A program made the translations under genes and the position numbers. DNA of 22,500 nucleotides, from assembly GCA_963575745.1 (NCBI GenBank), contig CAUYUJ010015699.1:177501-200000 (forward strand), in the 5' to 3' direction. Source of the stretch: Prorocentrum cordatum. Its lineage: Eukaryota; Sar; Dinophyceae; Prorocentrales; Prorocentraceae. Below, piece by piece: positions 1-8,557 of this stretch (positions within the stretch are counted from its first letter, which is position 1; each line of letters begins with the position of its first letter). A model generated the notes under the pieces. The model saw only the letters and a list, made by a program, of their open reading frames with translations. It ran no database searches and had not been told where the DNA came from.

Positions 1-313
1 CCTCGTCCTGGCTCCTGACATCGCTCGGACGTGTGCATTGTTCCTTCGGCGAGGACCCTCGAGGAGCATCCCTGATCCTCTGGCGGAAAGGCCACGCACG
101 AGACCGAACAATTCAAAGGGCGTGGACGTCCGAGCGATGGCCGGGGCCTCGTCGCCCATGGGGCCGCTCCACGCCGCCGCCGCCGCGCTGGCGGCGGCCC
201 TCCTCGGCGGGCGGCGCTGCCGCGCGCAGGAGGGGCGGCGGGCGGCCGCGGCGGCCCCGGGGGGTGGGGGCGGCGGGGAGGATCGCCACGGCTCGGCTCC
301 ACGTTGGAGGCCT
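1..313. other. GC-rich stretch without a recognisable gene
   Basis: The sequence is very GC-rich, with runs of GCC/GGC around 170-290. Open frames occur on both strands, but their products are Arg/Pro/Ala-rich low complexity, as expected when stop codons are rare by composition. I see no domain, exon-like codon bias or repeat partner. Confidence 0.5.
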
Positions 314-498
314 GGAGATCAGCACCAACACCGACACGAAGGGGGTTGCCTCCACAGGGGGGAGACGATCCCAGATTTCGGTGTTGGTGGCAATATTTCG
401 GCCACCTTGGAAGCCAGGATATGACCACCAGCATCGAGATCGGGATCGTCTTCCCTCGGTGGAGGCGCACCGCCGATCTTGGTGTTGGTGTCAACCTC
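314..498. repeat. imperfect palindrome of about 185 bp (foldback element)
   Basis: The left half (314-405) pairs with the reverse complement of the right half (407-498). Matching blocks include CACCAACACC at 323-332 against GGTGTTGGTG at 481-490, GCCTCCAC at 348-355 against GTGGAGGC at 459-466, and AGACGATCCC at 363-372 against GGGATCGTCT at 442-451. The spacer at the centre is nearly absent, so the RNA or single strand would form one long imperfect hairpin. Arm identity by eye is roughly 70 percent. It has the shape of an old MITE or an inverted duplication. I saw no second copy in the window and no clear target-site duplication. Confidence 0.65.
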
Positions 499-505
499 TG
501 GGCCT

Positions 506-1011
506 GCGACCACGTAACGAGTGACCTCTCACCGGAGGGACCTCTGGTGCGGGCCCACCGGGATCCCCTGATCGCCGAGCGCGGTGCGGCGGTGGCGTCC
601 TGCGCGCTTGTGTGTTTGGCCTCTCCGCGGCCCCCAAAAAGCCGCGCACCAAAGGTCGCTCTTGCGTGTAGCCGACACGGCGAGCGAGGTGACCGGCGGG
701 CTGGGCCGGAGAGCATTGCAAACCTCCTCCTCGTCGTCGTCCTCCTCCACGAAATATGTTCCCCCCCCTCCGGCGGGCTGGACCTTCTGGAAGGGCCAGC
801 GCGGGGGGTGGGGAGTGAGAGGCGTACGGCTTCTCGAGCAGTAGGCGTCGCCTAGATTGGGGGGGCGATCAATGGGGGGGGGCCCCCTCTGGGGGCCCTG
901 GAGGGCCCCTCGAGAGGCCCACAAGGGTCCCTCTTCTGCAGCCCTCGCTGCGCCCTCATGTATAGCCCCCGCATTACGCGACGCCCAAGATCGGCGGCGA
1001 ACGAGGGGGGG
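506..1011. other. intergenic sequence with G/C runs, no gene seen
   Basis: This stretch contains a short TCC/TCG tract near 722-750 and G- and C-runs with local palindromes at about 858-925 (GGGGGCCC-type). Open frames on both strands give Arg/Pro-rich products without any recognisable domain. Confidence 0.5.
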
Positions 1012-1165
1012 GGACGTGAGAAGTAGAAGGCCTTCTCAGAAGGTTCGGAAGTCCCCCCGATTTCCAAGAAGTTTTCAGAGCCTTCCCCGAAGACAGCAAG
1101 CATTTCTCAGAAGGTGTGAGGGCTTCTGAGGAGTCCCGCCGCCTTCTGAGAAGCGCTCCATTCAA
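1012..1165 (+). repeat. dispersed repeat rich in CTTCTGAG/CTCAGAAG, copy 1
   Basis: The copy holds several short inverted motifs: AGAAGGCCTTCT (1025-1036), CCTTCTCAGAAGG (1031-1043), then TTCTCAGAAGG, CTTCTGAGG and CCTTCTGAGAAG. The same order of motifs (GAGAAG, CTCAGAAGG, TCGGAAGTCC, AAGAAGTTTT, TCTCAGAAGG, CTTCTGAG, CGCCGCC) recurs near 2107-2260 and 13562-13692, so these are three copies of one family. No coding capacity is evident. Confidence 0.65.
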
Positions 1166-1254
1166 GGATAGCGACCAAGTGCAGGAGGGCAGGGGGGAAA
1201 CGTGACAGACGAAGGGAACCAGGGAACTCGACATTGGCGAATTCTTTAGCTCTG

Positions 1255-1277
1255 AGTGTGTGTGTGTGTGTGTGTGA
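1255..1277. repeat. (GT)n microsatellite
   Basis: About eleven GT units in a row. Confidence 0.9.
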
Positions 1278-1377
1278 CAGCTGTTCGGGCTCCCAGCGCT
1301 CCCGGGGCGCCCTCGTGGACACGTCTGGATTCGTCCCGGAATTCTGGCCAGAGTGCACCCGGGGTCAGTCGGGCGGA

Positions 1378-1533
1378 TGGTAGTGGGGGGTGACCTTCAT
1401 GGGGGGTGAAAAGAACAAACCCTATATGGTGCCCTTCAGGGCCCCTGTGGATCCAGCAGGAGGCCAAACGTGGACCTAAAGGGCCCCTTTAGGCCCACTT
1501 TGTTACCCCCCGTGAGGTCACCGTCCATTACTC
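1378..1533. repeat. foldback/MITE-like element with terminal inverted repeats
   Basis: The outer arms (1378-1418 and 1498-1533) match as inverted repeats. TGACCTTCATGGGGGGT on the left pairs with the complement of ACCCCCCGTGAGGTCA on the right, and both continue into an AACAAA/TTTGTT pair. The interior also folds: GGGCCCCTGTGGATCC (1440-1455) faces GTGGACCTAAAGGGCCCC (1470-1487). Total length is about 155 bp with no coding potential. Flanking target-site duplication is not clear. Confidence 0.6.
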
Positions 1534-2106
1534 GGGGGCGGCCAAGAAGGAGGGGATGAATAGGGGGGCCATGATATCTCGCCAGATTGCATGGCGCATA
1601 TTATGATTATGATTAGTAGTATGTTTCTTCTTCTTATCATTTGTTGTATCATGATTATTATTATCCGTATGGGCTTCGCCCCCTGTCGCTGGCCCCCTCT
1701 CTCGGAGAATGCGCTATGCAAGAGCTATGTCATGAGGCCTGGGCGCTGTCGTGAAGCAGTATCGGAACTTTATGCGAGGCCGACTCGTAATGAGCAAAAC
1801 CAATAGATGACCAGAGGGGTTACCACACCTGGCGATTGGTAAGACGTCGTGACCCTGCCGATCTGCGTGAGGGGTGCCACCGAATTTTAAAACATGTGGC
1901 ACATCCCTAGTGTTTTTGGGCCATGACCCTACGGATCCGCGTGGCAGCGTTTGCCAAGCTGCCCAACGTTGCGGTGACCAACCGAAACACAGACCTAAAT
2001 TGCCCACAGTAGTTCACGCAAGTTGGCCCGTATCGAACATCAGTGACCAACACAACCAGTTTACCGTCATTTGGCCGCCAGGGGTCGAGTTGCATCTTCC
2101 GGCGGC
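1534..2106. other. lower-GC intergenic sequence, no gene seen
   Basis: It includes an AT-rich patch at about 1595-1670 with repeated ATT/ATG/TCTT motifs. The rest (1700-2100) is closer to balanced composition than its surroundings. No exon-like codon bias, domain or repeat partner was found. Confidence 0.5.
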
Positions 2107-2260
2107 CAGACTGGGGGGGAGTGAGAGGGGGCGGGCCTCTCAGAAGGCTCGCAAGCCACTGGGCCGTCTGAAAGGTGTTCTGAACCTTTTTGTTGTAAAG
2201 ACGCAGAAGGCTTTTCAGGAGGCCAGAGGGCTTCTAACTGGAGGCAGTTTCAGAGGGCCC
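2107..2260 (+). repeat. dispersed repeat rich in CTTCTGAG/CTCAGAAG, copy 2
   Basis: This is a diverged member of the family also found at 1012-1165 and 13562-13692. It starts with GTGAGAGGGGGCGGGCCTC and TCTCAGAAGGCTCG, and continues with TTTTTGTTGTAAAGACGCAG, AAGGCTTTTCAGG and GGGCTTCTAACTGG in the order seen in the other two copies. Confidence 0.55.
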
Positions 2261-2846
2261 CGAGGATTGAATTGCAACGCCGTCTTCCTACGGTTCGGCA
2301 CATCGGCTGCAGCGCTGGCGCGGCGTCCAATATGGCGTCTGGTCCTAGCCGCCAAGGAAAGAATTCAGGTTACGGTCGCACGATTCATACGCTCCTGGAT
2401 CGCGCGGAAAACGATCCAGGACGAAAAACCATCCCAGGGAACGGTCTCGAGAATTCCAGGGACCGCAGATCGGCAAAATCACGACTCGCAGTACCCGTCC
2501 GAGCATTCGTTGATTTAGAGAGACCTTGGAGGTCTACCCCTGCGCCTTTTCCCCTCTCGCAGCTGGCCGAGCTTACAGTGGAAGCCCATGCCAAGAAACA
2601 CCTTGCTTGCCTCTAGGGTGCCCTGGGTTTCTGGGGTTCCGATGGTCCTACGATGGAAGTCGTGACGACCCCCCCATACCCAAAAAGCAGTGGAAATCCT
2701 GGGGTCTCATCATGGTTTGGCTTCTCGTGGAAGGTCTCTTGGGGTCGAGCTCCTACTGTACACTCGACACCGCCCACGGATCGTCCCATCCCCCCTGCGC
2801 GTCGTTCGTCTCGGCATCCATCAGGCAGCCTTGCGACGGTCGACGG
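2261..2846. other. intergenic sequence with one perfect 9-bp stem-loop
   Basis: No gene is recognised. CCTGGATCG at 2394-2402 and CGATCCAGG at 2412-2420 form a perfect 9-bp stem with a 9-nt loop. The remainder has scattered open frames without domains. Confidence 0.5.
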
Positions 2847-2901
2847 TCCTCCTCCTCCTCCTCCTCCTCCTCCTCCTCCTCCTCCTCCTCCTCCTCCTCC
2901 T
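2847..2901. repeat. (TCC)n microsatellite at the 3' end of the retroelement
   Basis: Eighteen or so TCC units on the plus strand, that is (GGA)n on the retroelement's coding strand. The tract sits directly beyond the element's 3' end. It can be read as part of a microsatellite target or as a tail added at insertion. A tract of the same motif and orientation abuts the element's 5' end at 9739. Confidence 0.9.
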
Positions 2902-2976
2902 GGGAACGACTACACGAGGGCCTGAGTCTGGTACCGATGCCAGGGCCCTTAAAAGAGGAAAAGGGGGCAGGATAGC

Positions 2977-3170
2977 TCACTCTGGACTGGGCCTAGACTC
3001 GTCTGGCCAGGCATCCCGATTGGGCGGGAGGAGTCCTCTGGCAAGCTTATCCAATGCTTTCTTGCCAGCTCCAGTCGGGCGCTGGCAGGCCTTCCCCAAA
3101 GTGTTGAAGCGGGTGTGCCCCGAACCACCACACACCTCGCACCACCACAGCCCGCGCAGGCACCGAATTC
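2977..3170 (-). pseudogene. C-terminal Cys motif of retroelement ORF2 (frame-shifted)
   Basis: After a frame change near 3170, reading continues to a TGA at 2979-2977. The peptide contains LWWCEVCGGSGHTRF followed about 12 residues later by another Cys, then KALDKLARGLLPPNRDAW. A WWCxxCG motif plus a later Cys looks like a small zinc-binding tail, which would be expected to contact nucleic acid. The frame immediately upstream (ending at 3047) loses this motif, so I take this frame as the original C-terminus of the RNase H-bearing protein. The motif family is inferred from its Cys spacing only. Confidence 0.55.
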
Positions 3171-5485
3171 TGTGAGCGACACGGGGCAGCTAGCCACTCG
3201 TTGGTGGGAAGCTGGCGGGTTGGTGCCGTCAGGCAGACAGTACAGAAAGAAGAGCCTCGCCTTGGAACCACCTGGTGGGTAGTAGCCTGGCGGGCGTCCA
3301 TTCGAGCAGCGATTCGTTCATCTCGTCGCGCCCCGTGGGCTGCAACCAGGTCGGCTGGGGTCGGGGCTCCTGGGGCTTTTGCATCAGCCTGCCTGGCCAG
3401 GACCTCAGCCATTCCTACCTCGAGCAGATGTTCCAGGACCTTCTTGGCCAGGGAATCGATTCGAGCGACTTCGGCGAGTGAGGCAGTGGGCAACTGGGCA
3501 AGGGCGGCTCCCCTCTTGGCCGCCTCGTCAGCGGTCTCATTACACCTGAATTCGGCTTCTGAAACATGCCTGCCTATGTCAGCCTCCGTGAGGTGACTCT
3601 TAATTTTCTGAAACTGGGCTCCTCCTGGCCTGGAATACAATTCATGCCAGAAGCGGGCCCAGGCAGCCGCGTGCAGAGGCTGCACCTGGCTGGGGCCCCC
3701 GTGGATCGCTTTCAAAAGATAGGCACAGTCTACAACGAAAGTAGCTGGGCCAGCCGTGTGTTTCAGGGCCTGCGTGAGGCCCTCAAGTTCCGCGAGGGGC
3801 ACCGTCTGGTGCCTTCCCAGGAGCGGGCCCCAGGTTTCCCCTTGGATGGCGCCCTGGGCCCAAACAGCAACACCCCAGCCGCACCTACGGAGCCTCGGGT
3901 CACTGGTGTAGTCGCCGCCGCTGCCGTCGGTACCCACAAAGGCATCTGGGGGAAGCTCCATTCGCTGGTCCTGGGCAAAACCTCCTGAACATTCGAATTT
4001 CCATTCGGGGATCTTGTCGATGTGAGGGTAAATCCAGATAATCGGAACAATTCCACGGTACCAGAAACAAGCCCACTCCTCGTGCTCGCCTTGGACCTGG
4101 GGTAGGAGGTCGAAAGCCGTATGCTCTGTGGGCGCCAGGCATGGGCACAACCACTGCTGGTGCAGGATATCCTCGACGGGGAGCGGGTAGTGGCGTGCAG
4201 CAGCGCACCGAGGGCATTTTTGTCGATCGGGCTCGGCAGGGTGCCGGCGATCTCCTGGCCACAGCGCGCCTGTAGCGATACGTTCGAGCAGTGCAGTCTG
4301 CCCATGACGCTGCGCACGCCGATGGGCACGGATGAGCTTCAAGATAACTGTGAGATCGGCCCCATGTTCGAGGCCTTTCCCACAAAAGTGATGGGCTGCT
4401 GCCAAGTCCCGCCAAATCTGCTGCTCGAAAGTGCCCTCAACCTCGGCCAGTACACACTGCTGCCATCCTGGTTTAGATCCCGAAGCCGCCTCCAAGTAGA
4501 ACTGGGCTCTATCAGGTGGGGCCTCGTCGGGGACCAAGTAGTAGGTATCTCCATAGGGGTCCTTCCACTGCCAGGGGAGCTGGGGATCCCATCCGCTCCG
4601 AAGCAACGTGGTCACAAGAGCAGCTATGGGACCCCGGACTTTGCCCCGCGGGTGAGCTGCAGCCCGCATGGCCTCGACGCACTTAGTCCAGGCAGCTTGG
4701 AAAGCAATCCGCTCACGCATAAGAGCAGGAAGAATGTGCAGCCATGTCTTGACCATGTCGTGCCGCGCAAAGAACAGAGGGTCGCCTTTCTTTCCTGGGC
4801 CAAGTCGGATAGCTACTGTTGCACAGCCACCAGCTCTCTGCTTCCCCGTGAGTGCGGCCATCTTGGACCGAAGCTGCTTCAGTGCAGTAGGCGAGGCCCC
4901 TTGGGCCATCATTCCCCAAGAAGCTTGTGACTTGACCCCCGGGAGGTTGAGCTTGCTGGCTTGGCTGTTGGCTTTCAGGAGCTTCTTGACCCGCTCGACC
5001 CTGGCGAAGGTCTTCTTCAATCTACCTTTGGCAACCTTCGTAGATCGCCGTCCTGAAGCAAAGTCAAGTCCGAGGTCTCTCGTCTTGGTGGTCAGTTGGA
5101 TATTGATATCAGCCTTCTGGAGGGCCTTGTGGATCCCTTGGGCCAGGACCTTACTGCTACCGAGGAGCTGGGACTTTCCTGAAAGACGGAGACCTCGGGC
5201 TCTCATGTGGTAAACCAAGTCGATGGCGCCCTGGGTGGTGAGCCGATGCACGATGGCCTTGGGACCTCTGGAGGACAGGGAGATATCGTCGACCCAGGTG
5301 CTGATCTCCATGGGCCTGTATCGTGCATGTGCCGCGTCAAGCATGTCGTGTAGATACGCACGCGTCCAGCTCACACTCTGCATGCACCCCTGGAGGATGG
5401 AGCGCTCGACCGGGATAAAGTCTGAAGCCTCGCGCCCTAAGATGAGGACCCTATCTGCGGTGTGCACGCACATGCCCATGTACAT
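3047..5485 (-). CDS. retroelement ORF2 part: reverse transcriptase palm/thumb, Cys linker and RNase H
   Basis: This 812-residue open frame is the largest real coding block. Residues 31-38 (LQGCMQSV) fit the RT motif that follows the first catalytic Asp. Residues 63-68 (TWVDDI) are the YVDD-like catalytic box with D66 and D67. Residues 100-220 fit the thumb and its basic helices. CPRC (423-426) and CPC (446-448) may bind zinc. RNase H H follows: GTDGSGG (D519), LAELEGL (E565), VVDCAYL (D585) and NETADEAA (D652), so all four acidic positions are present, with KIKSH before the last. CTVC near the end probably begins another Cys motif. The first Met is not the true start: the RT amino half lies upstream in another frame, and the real C-terminus is in a third frame (2977-3170). 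In a working element this protein would copy the RNA at the nicked target and remove the template. Confidence 0.85.
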   Translation of the reverse strand: MYMGMCVHTADRVLILGREASDFIPVERSILQGCMQSVSWTRAYLHDMLDAAHARYRPMEISTWVDDISLSSRGPKAIVHRLTTQGAIDLVYHMRARGLRLSGKSQLLGSSKVLAQGIHKALQKADINIQLTTKTRDLGLDFASGRRSTKVAKGRLKKTFARVERVKKLLKANSQASKLNLPGVKSQASWGMMAQGASPTALKQLRSKMAALTGKQRAGGCATVAIRLGPGKKGDPLFFARHDMVKTWLHILPALMRERIAFQAAWTKCVEAMRAAAHPRGKVRGPIAALVTTLLRSGWDPQLPWQWKDPYGDTYYLVPDEAPPDRAQFYLEAASGSKPGWQQCVLAEVEGTFEQQIWRDLAAAHHFCGKGLEHGADLTVILKLIRAHRRAQRHGQTALLERIATGALWPGDRRHPAEPDRQKCPRCAAARHYPLPVEDILHQQWLCPCLAPTEHTAFDLLPQVQGEHEEWACFWYRGIVPIIWIYPHIDKIPEWKFECSGGFAQDQRMELPPDAFVGTDGSGGDYTSDPRLRRCGWGVAVWAQGAIQGETWGPLLGRHQTVPLAELEGLTQALKHTAGPATFVVDCAYLLKAIHGGPSQVQPLHAAAWARFWHELYSRPGGAQFQKIKSHLTEADIGRHVSEAEFRCNETADEAAKRGAALAQLPTASLAEVARIDSLAKKVLEHLLEVGMAEVLARQADAKAPGAPTPADLVAAHGARRDERIAARMDARQATTHQVVPRRGSSFCTVCLTAPTRQLPTNEWLAAPCRSQNSVPARAVVVRGVWWFGAHPLQHFGEGLPAPDWSWQESIG

Positions 5486-5489
5486 GGCG

Positions 5490-6045
5490 TGTAATGGGTA
5501 ATCAAGTGCTTTGCCTAGGGTCTATATCCAGAAAGGGCTGGGCGTGTCGAAAAAAAATCCGCATCAAGGAGCAGGCGGCCCAGTCGACCGAGATCCAGCT
5601 CGCTGCTTCGGCCTTGGCGTGCCTGAGAAGGGCCGCCTTCAAAGGGTCGGAACCTCGTACGGCTGCATCCCAGAATCCTGCTTTCTGTTTCTCCCAGGTG
5701 GTGACAGCTTCTTTCCTGAGTCGGGACCAGGTGCGGTGCAACCCTTGGGTCGGAGTGATGGGTCTGTCCCCTTCCCCTGTGGGTTTGGGATGCATGCCAA
5801 CTTCATTCAACAGGATCTGCTCTGGCCACGCGCAGGTGCGCTCGATGTCCTGCAAGAGACCGACGAATTCATCGCGCGCCTCCTCAGGCAGAGCGGCCCA
5901 GAGCTTGGGGTTCCACTGGTCGGCCCCCATGCCCATAGAGATCGGGAATGCCTGGCACGCTGCCAGTACCTGTGGGGCTTGAAGTTCTGACAGTTCAGGT
6001 ACCTGGGCCTGCGCTTCCTGCCGCAAAACTTGCCGCCAGCTCTGC
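5490..6045 (-). pseudogene. retroelement ORF2 part: amino half of the reverse transcriptase
   Basis: In the open frame that begins at 6227 and stops at 5502, the downstream half is RT-like. Landmarks are ARDEFVGLLQDIERT, WPEQILLNEVGMHPKP, then GEGDRPITPTQGLHR (about 5770-5740) and WSRLRK. A K-P followed by RPI and a helix is what fingers motifs of LINE reverse transcriptases show. The frame fails at the first catalytic Asp region: the coding strand holds a run of eight T (plus-strand A8, about 5551-5558), and a neighbouring frame there reads LLLDADFFST, which looks more like motif A than the in-frame sequence does. One more shift is needed to enter the 812-residue frame. The defect would stop a complete RT being made. 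Confidence 0.7.
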
Positions 6046-6850
6046 GTAGAGGGTCCTTCCAGAGTGTCTGCCATCGAGTGTGCTTGGTCTTCAGAGCCTC
6101 CGAGGGGTCCCAGAGTTGGTCCCCTTCCGTGTCCAGCTCTTGGGCTGGCATGGCCTCTGGGTGGCCCCAGGTGGTGGTATGTCGATGAGCCCACTTGGCC
6201 CCCCCTCGGAGGCTCTGGGAGAGCCACTCCTGGAACCCAGCTTGTTTATCCCGATAAACTTCATGATCGGCACGGTTTCGGAGAGCCTTACACTTCTTGG
6301 CCAAGTCTTTAATGCCGTCCTGGGATAGTTGGGGCATCTGCTGGGCCTGCATCTGGATGTCCTGAATGTCTGAGGTGATCTGGATGAGGTCCTCCTGAGA
6401 TCCCTTGGGAACATAATGCTCCTGGATACTTCCGAGTTTGGCCTGGATGAGCTCTTCAACTTGTTGGCGTTTTGCCGTCTTCCCTGGGCTCTCCTTCCCG
6501 ATGCGGAGTCCATGAGGTCCTGAAGCCGCGCAACCATACATTTCCAAAAGGCCAGCTTATGTGTGCCCCCATGTTGTCCGCTTTGTTTGGCTGGTGGCAT
6601 GGCAGGTCTCATCGTCAGGCCTGGAGAGCAGCCGCGGTGGTGCGCAAGGTTGCGCACGCCAACAAGCTTGGACTTGTGCAGCTCCTCAGCTGCACCTGAA
6701 AAGAGAGCATACCTGTCAGTGATAGCTGGATCGGTACAGAGAGCCCGGCAGTGAAATACTCTGTTCGGGGCCGGCTTGGAAGTCGAGCACGAGCTTTCTC
6801 CAGGAAGACTTCCCAGGCCAGCGTAGGCCCTTGCGCGCCCAGGGGAAGCG
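6046..6850 (-). pseudogene. retroelement ORF2 part: linker between endonuclease and RT, split over three frames
   Basis: Three overlapping frames each hold part of a coherent linker. About 6760-6500 reads DPAITDRYALFSGAAEELHK...GVRNLAHHRGCSPGL. About 6490-6050 reads IQAKLGSIQEHYVPKGSQEDL, DLAKKCKALRNRADHEV, then KTKHTRWQTLWKD. The last then passes to the RT-bearing frame near 6045. Conserved helices with a trailing HTRWQTLW segment are usual just before RT in LINE ORF2 proteins. No catalytic motif is expected here. The frame changes near 6750, 6490 and 6045 mark indels. Residue-level boundaries are uncertain. Confidence 0.6.
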
Positions 6851-7590
6851 GTGCTGGCCGGGTGACGACTTGCATCTGCCGTTCCCTGAAGGTTCCTGCC
6901 AAGCGGCCGCGAATGCCAAGATGTGGATGGGCCCATGGCCCCTCTAGGTCATACTCCAAGGTGAGGTCAGGAACGAGGTGGGTGGAGACCAGTCCGAAGT
7001 CGATCACCCGCTTGCCGAACTCCCGAGAGGCCCGCCCCTTCTGGAAACACAGACCTGGCGTCGAGGTAGTCCTCAATCCCAGACTCCCGAACCTCCGATA
7101 CTTCCATATTCCAGTCGGCTAAGAGGATGAAGGGGACCCCAGTGGCTTGGATTTTGCTAACCATCTCCTCTAGCATCTGCATGTCATCCCCCGAGAGGCC
7201 CTCCCCGCAAGCGAAGTAGGCGGAGAGGACAAGGAGCGTGTGGCCATGCAGGCGGACCTCACGCGCGGCCCACATGCCTTGCCCAGCAGCTGGCTGGGAC
7301 CACTCAGCTCGTCGCAGTCGGATGGCCCTGGAGCTCAGGTGTGCGCCGACGGCGACCCAAACACCTCCGCGGCCGAGCTCCCCTTGCACCTGGGTCTCCT
7401 TGGCGGGCCTGGCCTCAACCTTCCAGTGCGCCTTGCTGAGCTTCTTGATCGCTGCATGCAACAGTGGCCCTCGTAAGTGAGTCTCTGCACCAAGTTGAAC
7501 ATGGTACCCTTCATCATCGCGAGTCTTATTCACGTAGTCGAGCCCAGTCTGGTTCCATTTGGTGTAGTTGGCGAAGTAGAACCGTACTGC
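6851..7590 (-). pseudogene. retroelement ORF2 part: EEP (APE-type) endonuclease
   Basis: The domain begins near 7587 (VRFYFANYTKWN). It shows QLGAETHLRG at about 7500, where the Glu is the metal ligand of the family; GGVWVAVGAHL; an LVLSAYFACG strand; and ILLADWNMEV at about 7125-7100, whose D-x-N pair is the hallmark GDWN-type motif. After a frame change near 7050 it continues with KRVIDFGLVSTHL and AHPHLGIRG, the place where EEP enzymes carry their final Asp/His pair. Such enzymes nick the target DNA to prime reverse transcription. The catalytic landmarks survive, but the frameshift separates the last part. Target choice of this enzyme may relate to the (TCC)n flanks, which is inference. 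Confidence 0.75.
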
Positions 7591-8486
7591 GTGAAGGTCA
7601 TGCTTGTGATACCGCTTCATCTTGTCACGGCTGGCCTTCGCATGCCCCTGGGGTGCCTGAGCGTAGGGCTGCACCTCCAGGGCCTCAGACGGACAGACTG
7701 CGCCAGGAAGAGGAGCGGCAGGCTGCTGCCCCTCGGCCCCGTCAGTGGCGATGGGCGCGGTGTCGGGCTCTGGGTCGCCATCGTAGCCAGCTGTCGCGAA
7801 CGCGTCGGCGCCAAACTCCAGCTGGTCGAAGGGGTCGCAGTCCCCGTCCATGCTGGTCTTTCTGTGGCTGCTGTTGTCCGTGTTCCGCTTTGTGCCCTTC
7901 TGCTTCTCGCCATCCGTGTCCACTCGCCCGCGCTGAGTGTTATCGGCTGCCGTAGAAGGAGTACTTGTGCCGCCCCTGCCTGAGCCATCACTCTCGGCCA
8001 GCCTCGAAGGTGCAAGGCCGAAGCCCAGAGCATTAAAGTCCCCTGCCGACGAGGGTCTGGCGAACATGGCTGACTCAGGCAGGTCGGCGTGGGCCCCCGC
8101 CGAAGCGGGGCATCCTCTGGGCGAAGTAGACGATGGGGCCACCGAGGGAGAGAGGGTCCACTCCTGGGATGACTCTGCCGATGACCCAGTCGACAAAGAT
8201 GCTGAGGGAGACGGAGTTGCCGTGGATGCAGTCGACAAGGGAAGCCCACCTGTTGTCGTCTTCTGCGTCGCTCGTGTCTCCAGCCCAGGGGAATGCACGT
8301 CCCTGGCCAGCTGGAGACGGGTGCTGGCAGCTGCTCCCCACCGTCGCCGCCGATGAGCTGCTGTTGGCTGAAGTAGTTCTGGTGCTTCATTCCCCACTGA
8401 ATGTAGCTGGTCTTCTGGTTCTGGTGGCTGGGCCAGATCATGTGGTCGATAGTGTCGACCCCCTGGACACTGCACATCATTGGCAT
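7591..8486 (-). pseudogene. retroelement region between Gag-like ORF and endonuclease
   Basis: All three minus-strand frames are partly open. The frame that reaches the endonuclease reads a Ser/Thr/Asp-rich, probably disordered segment (TDGEKQKGTKRNTDN..., MDGDCDPFDQLEFGADAF, ATAGYDGDPEPDTAP) followed by KASRDKMKRYHKHDL. Upstream, another frame starting at 8486 (MPMMCSVQGVDTIDHMIW) and a third (RWASLVDCIHGNSVSLSIF, about 8255-8200) look less random than the first. ORF2 may start near 8486 and change frame twice. No named domain is visible. I am confident only that this lies inside the element. Confidence 0.45.
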
Positions 8487-8557
8487 CAGCTTGGAAATAG
8501 TGGTACGTGGAGCGCTCCGCGCAACGCGCCCGAGCCGCGCCCTGAGTAGGCCCGGGG

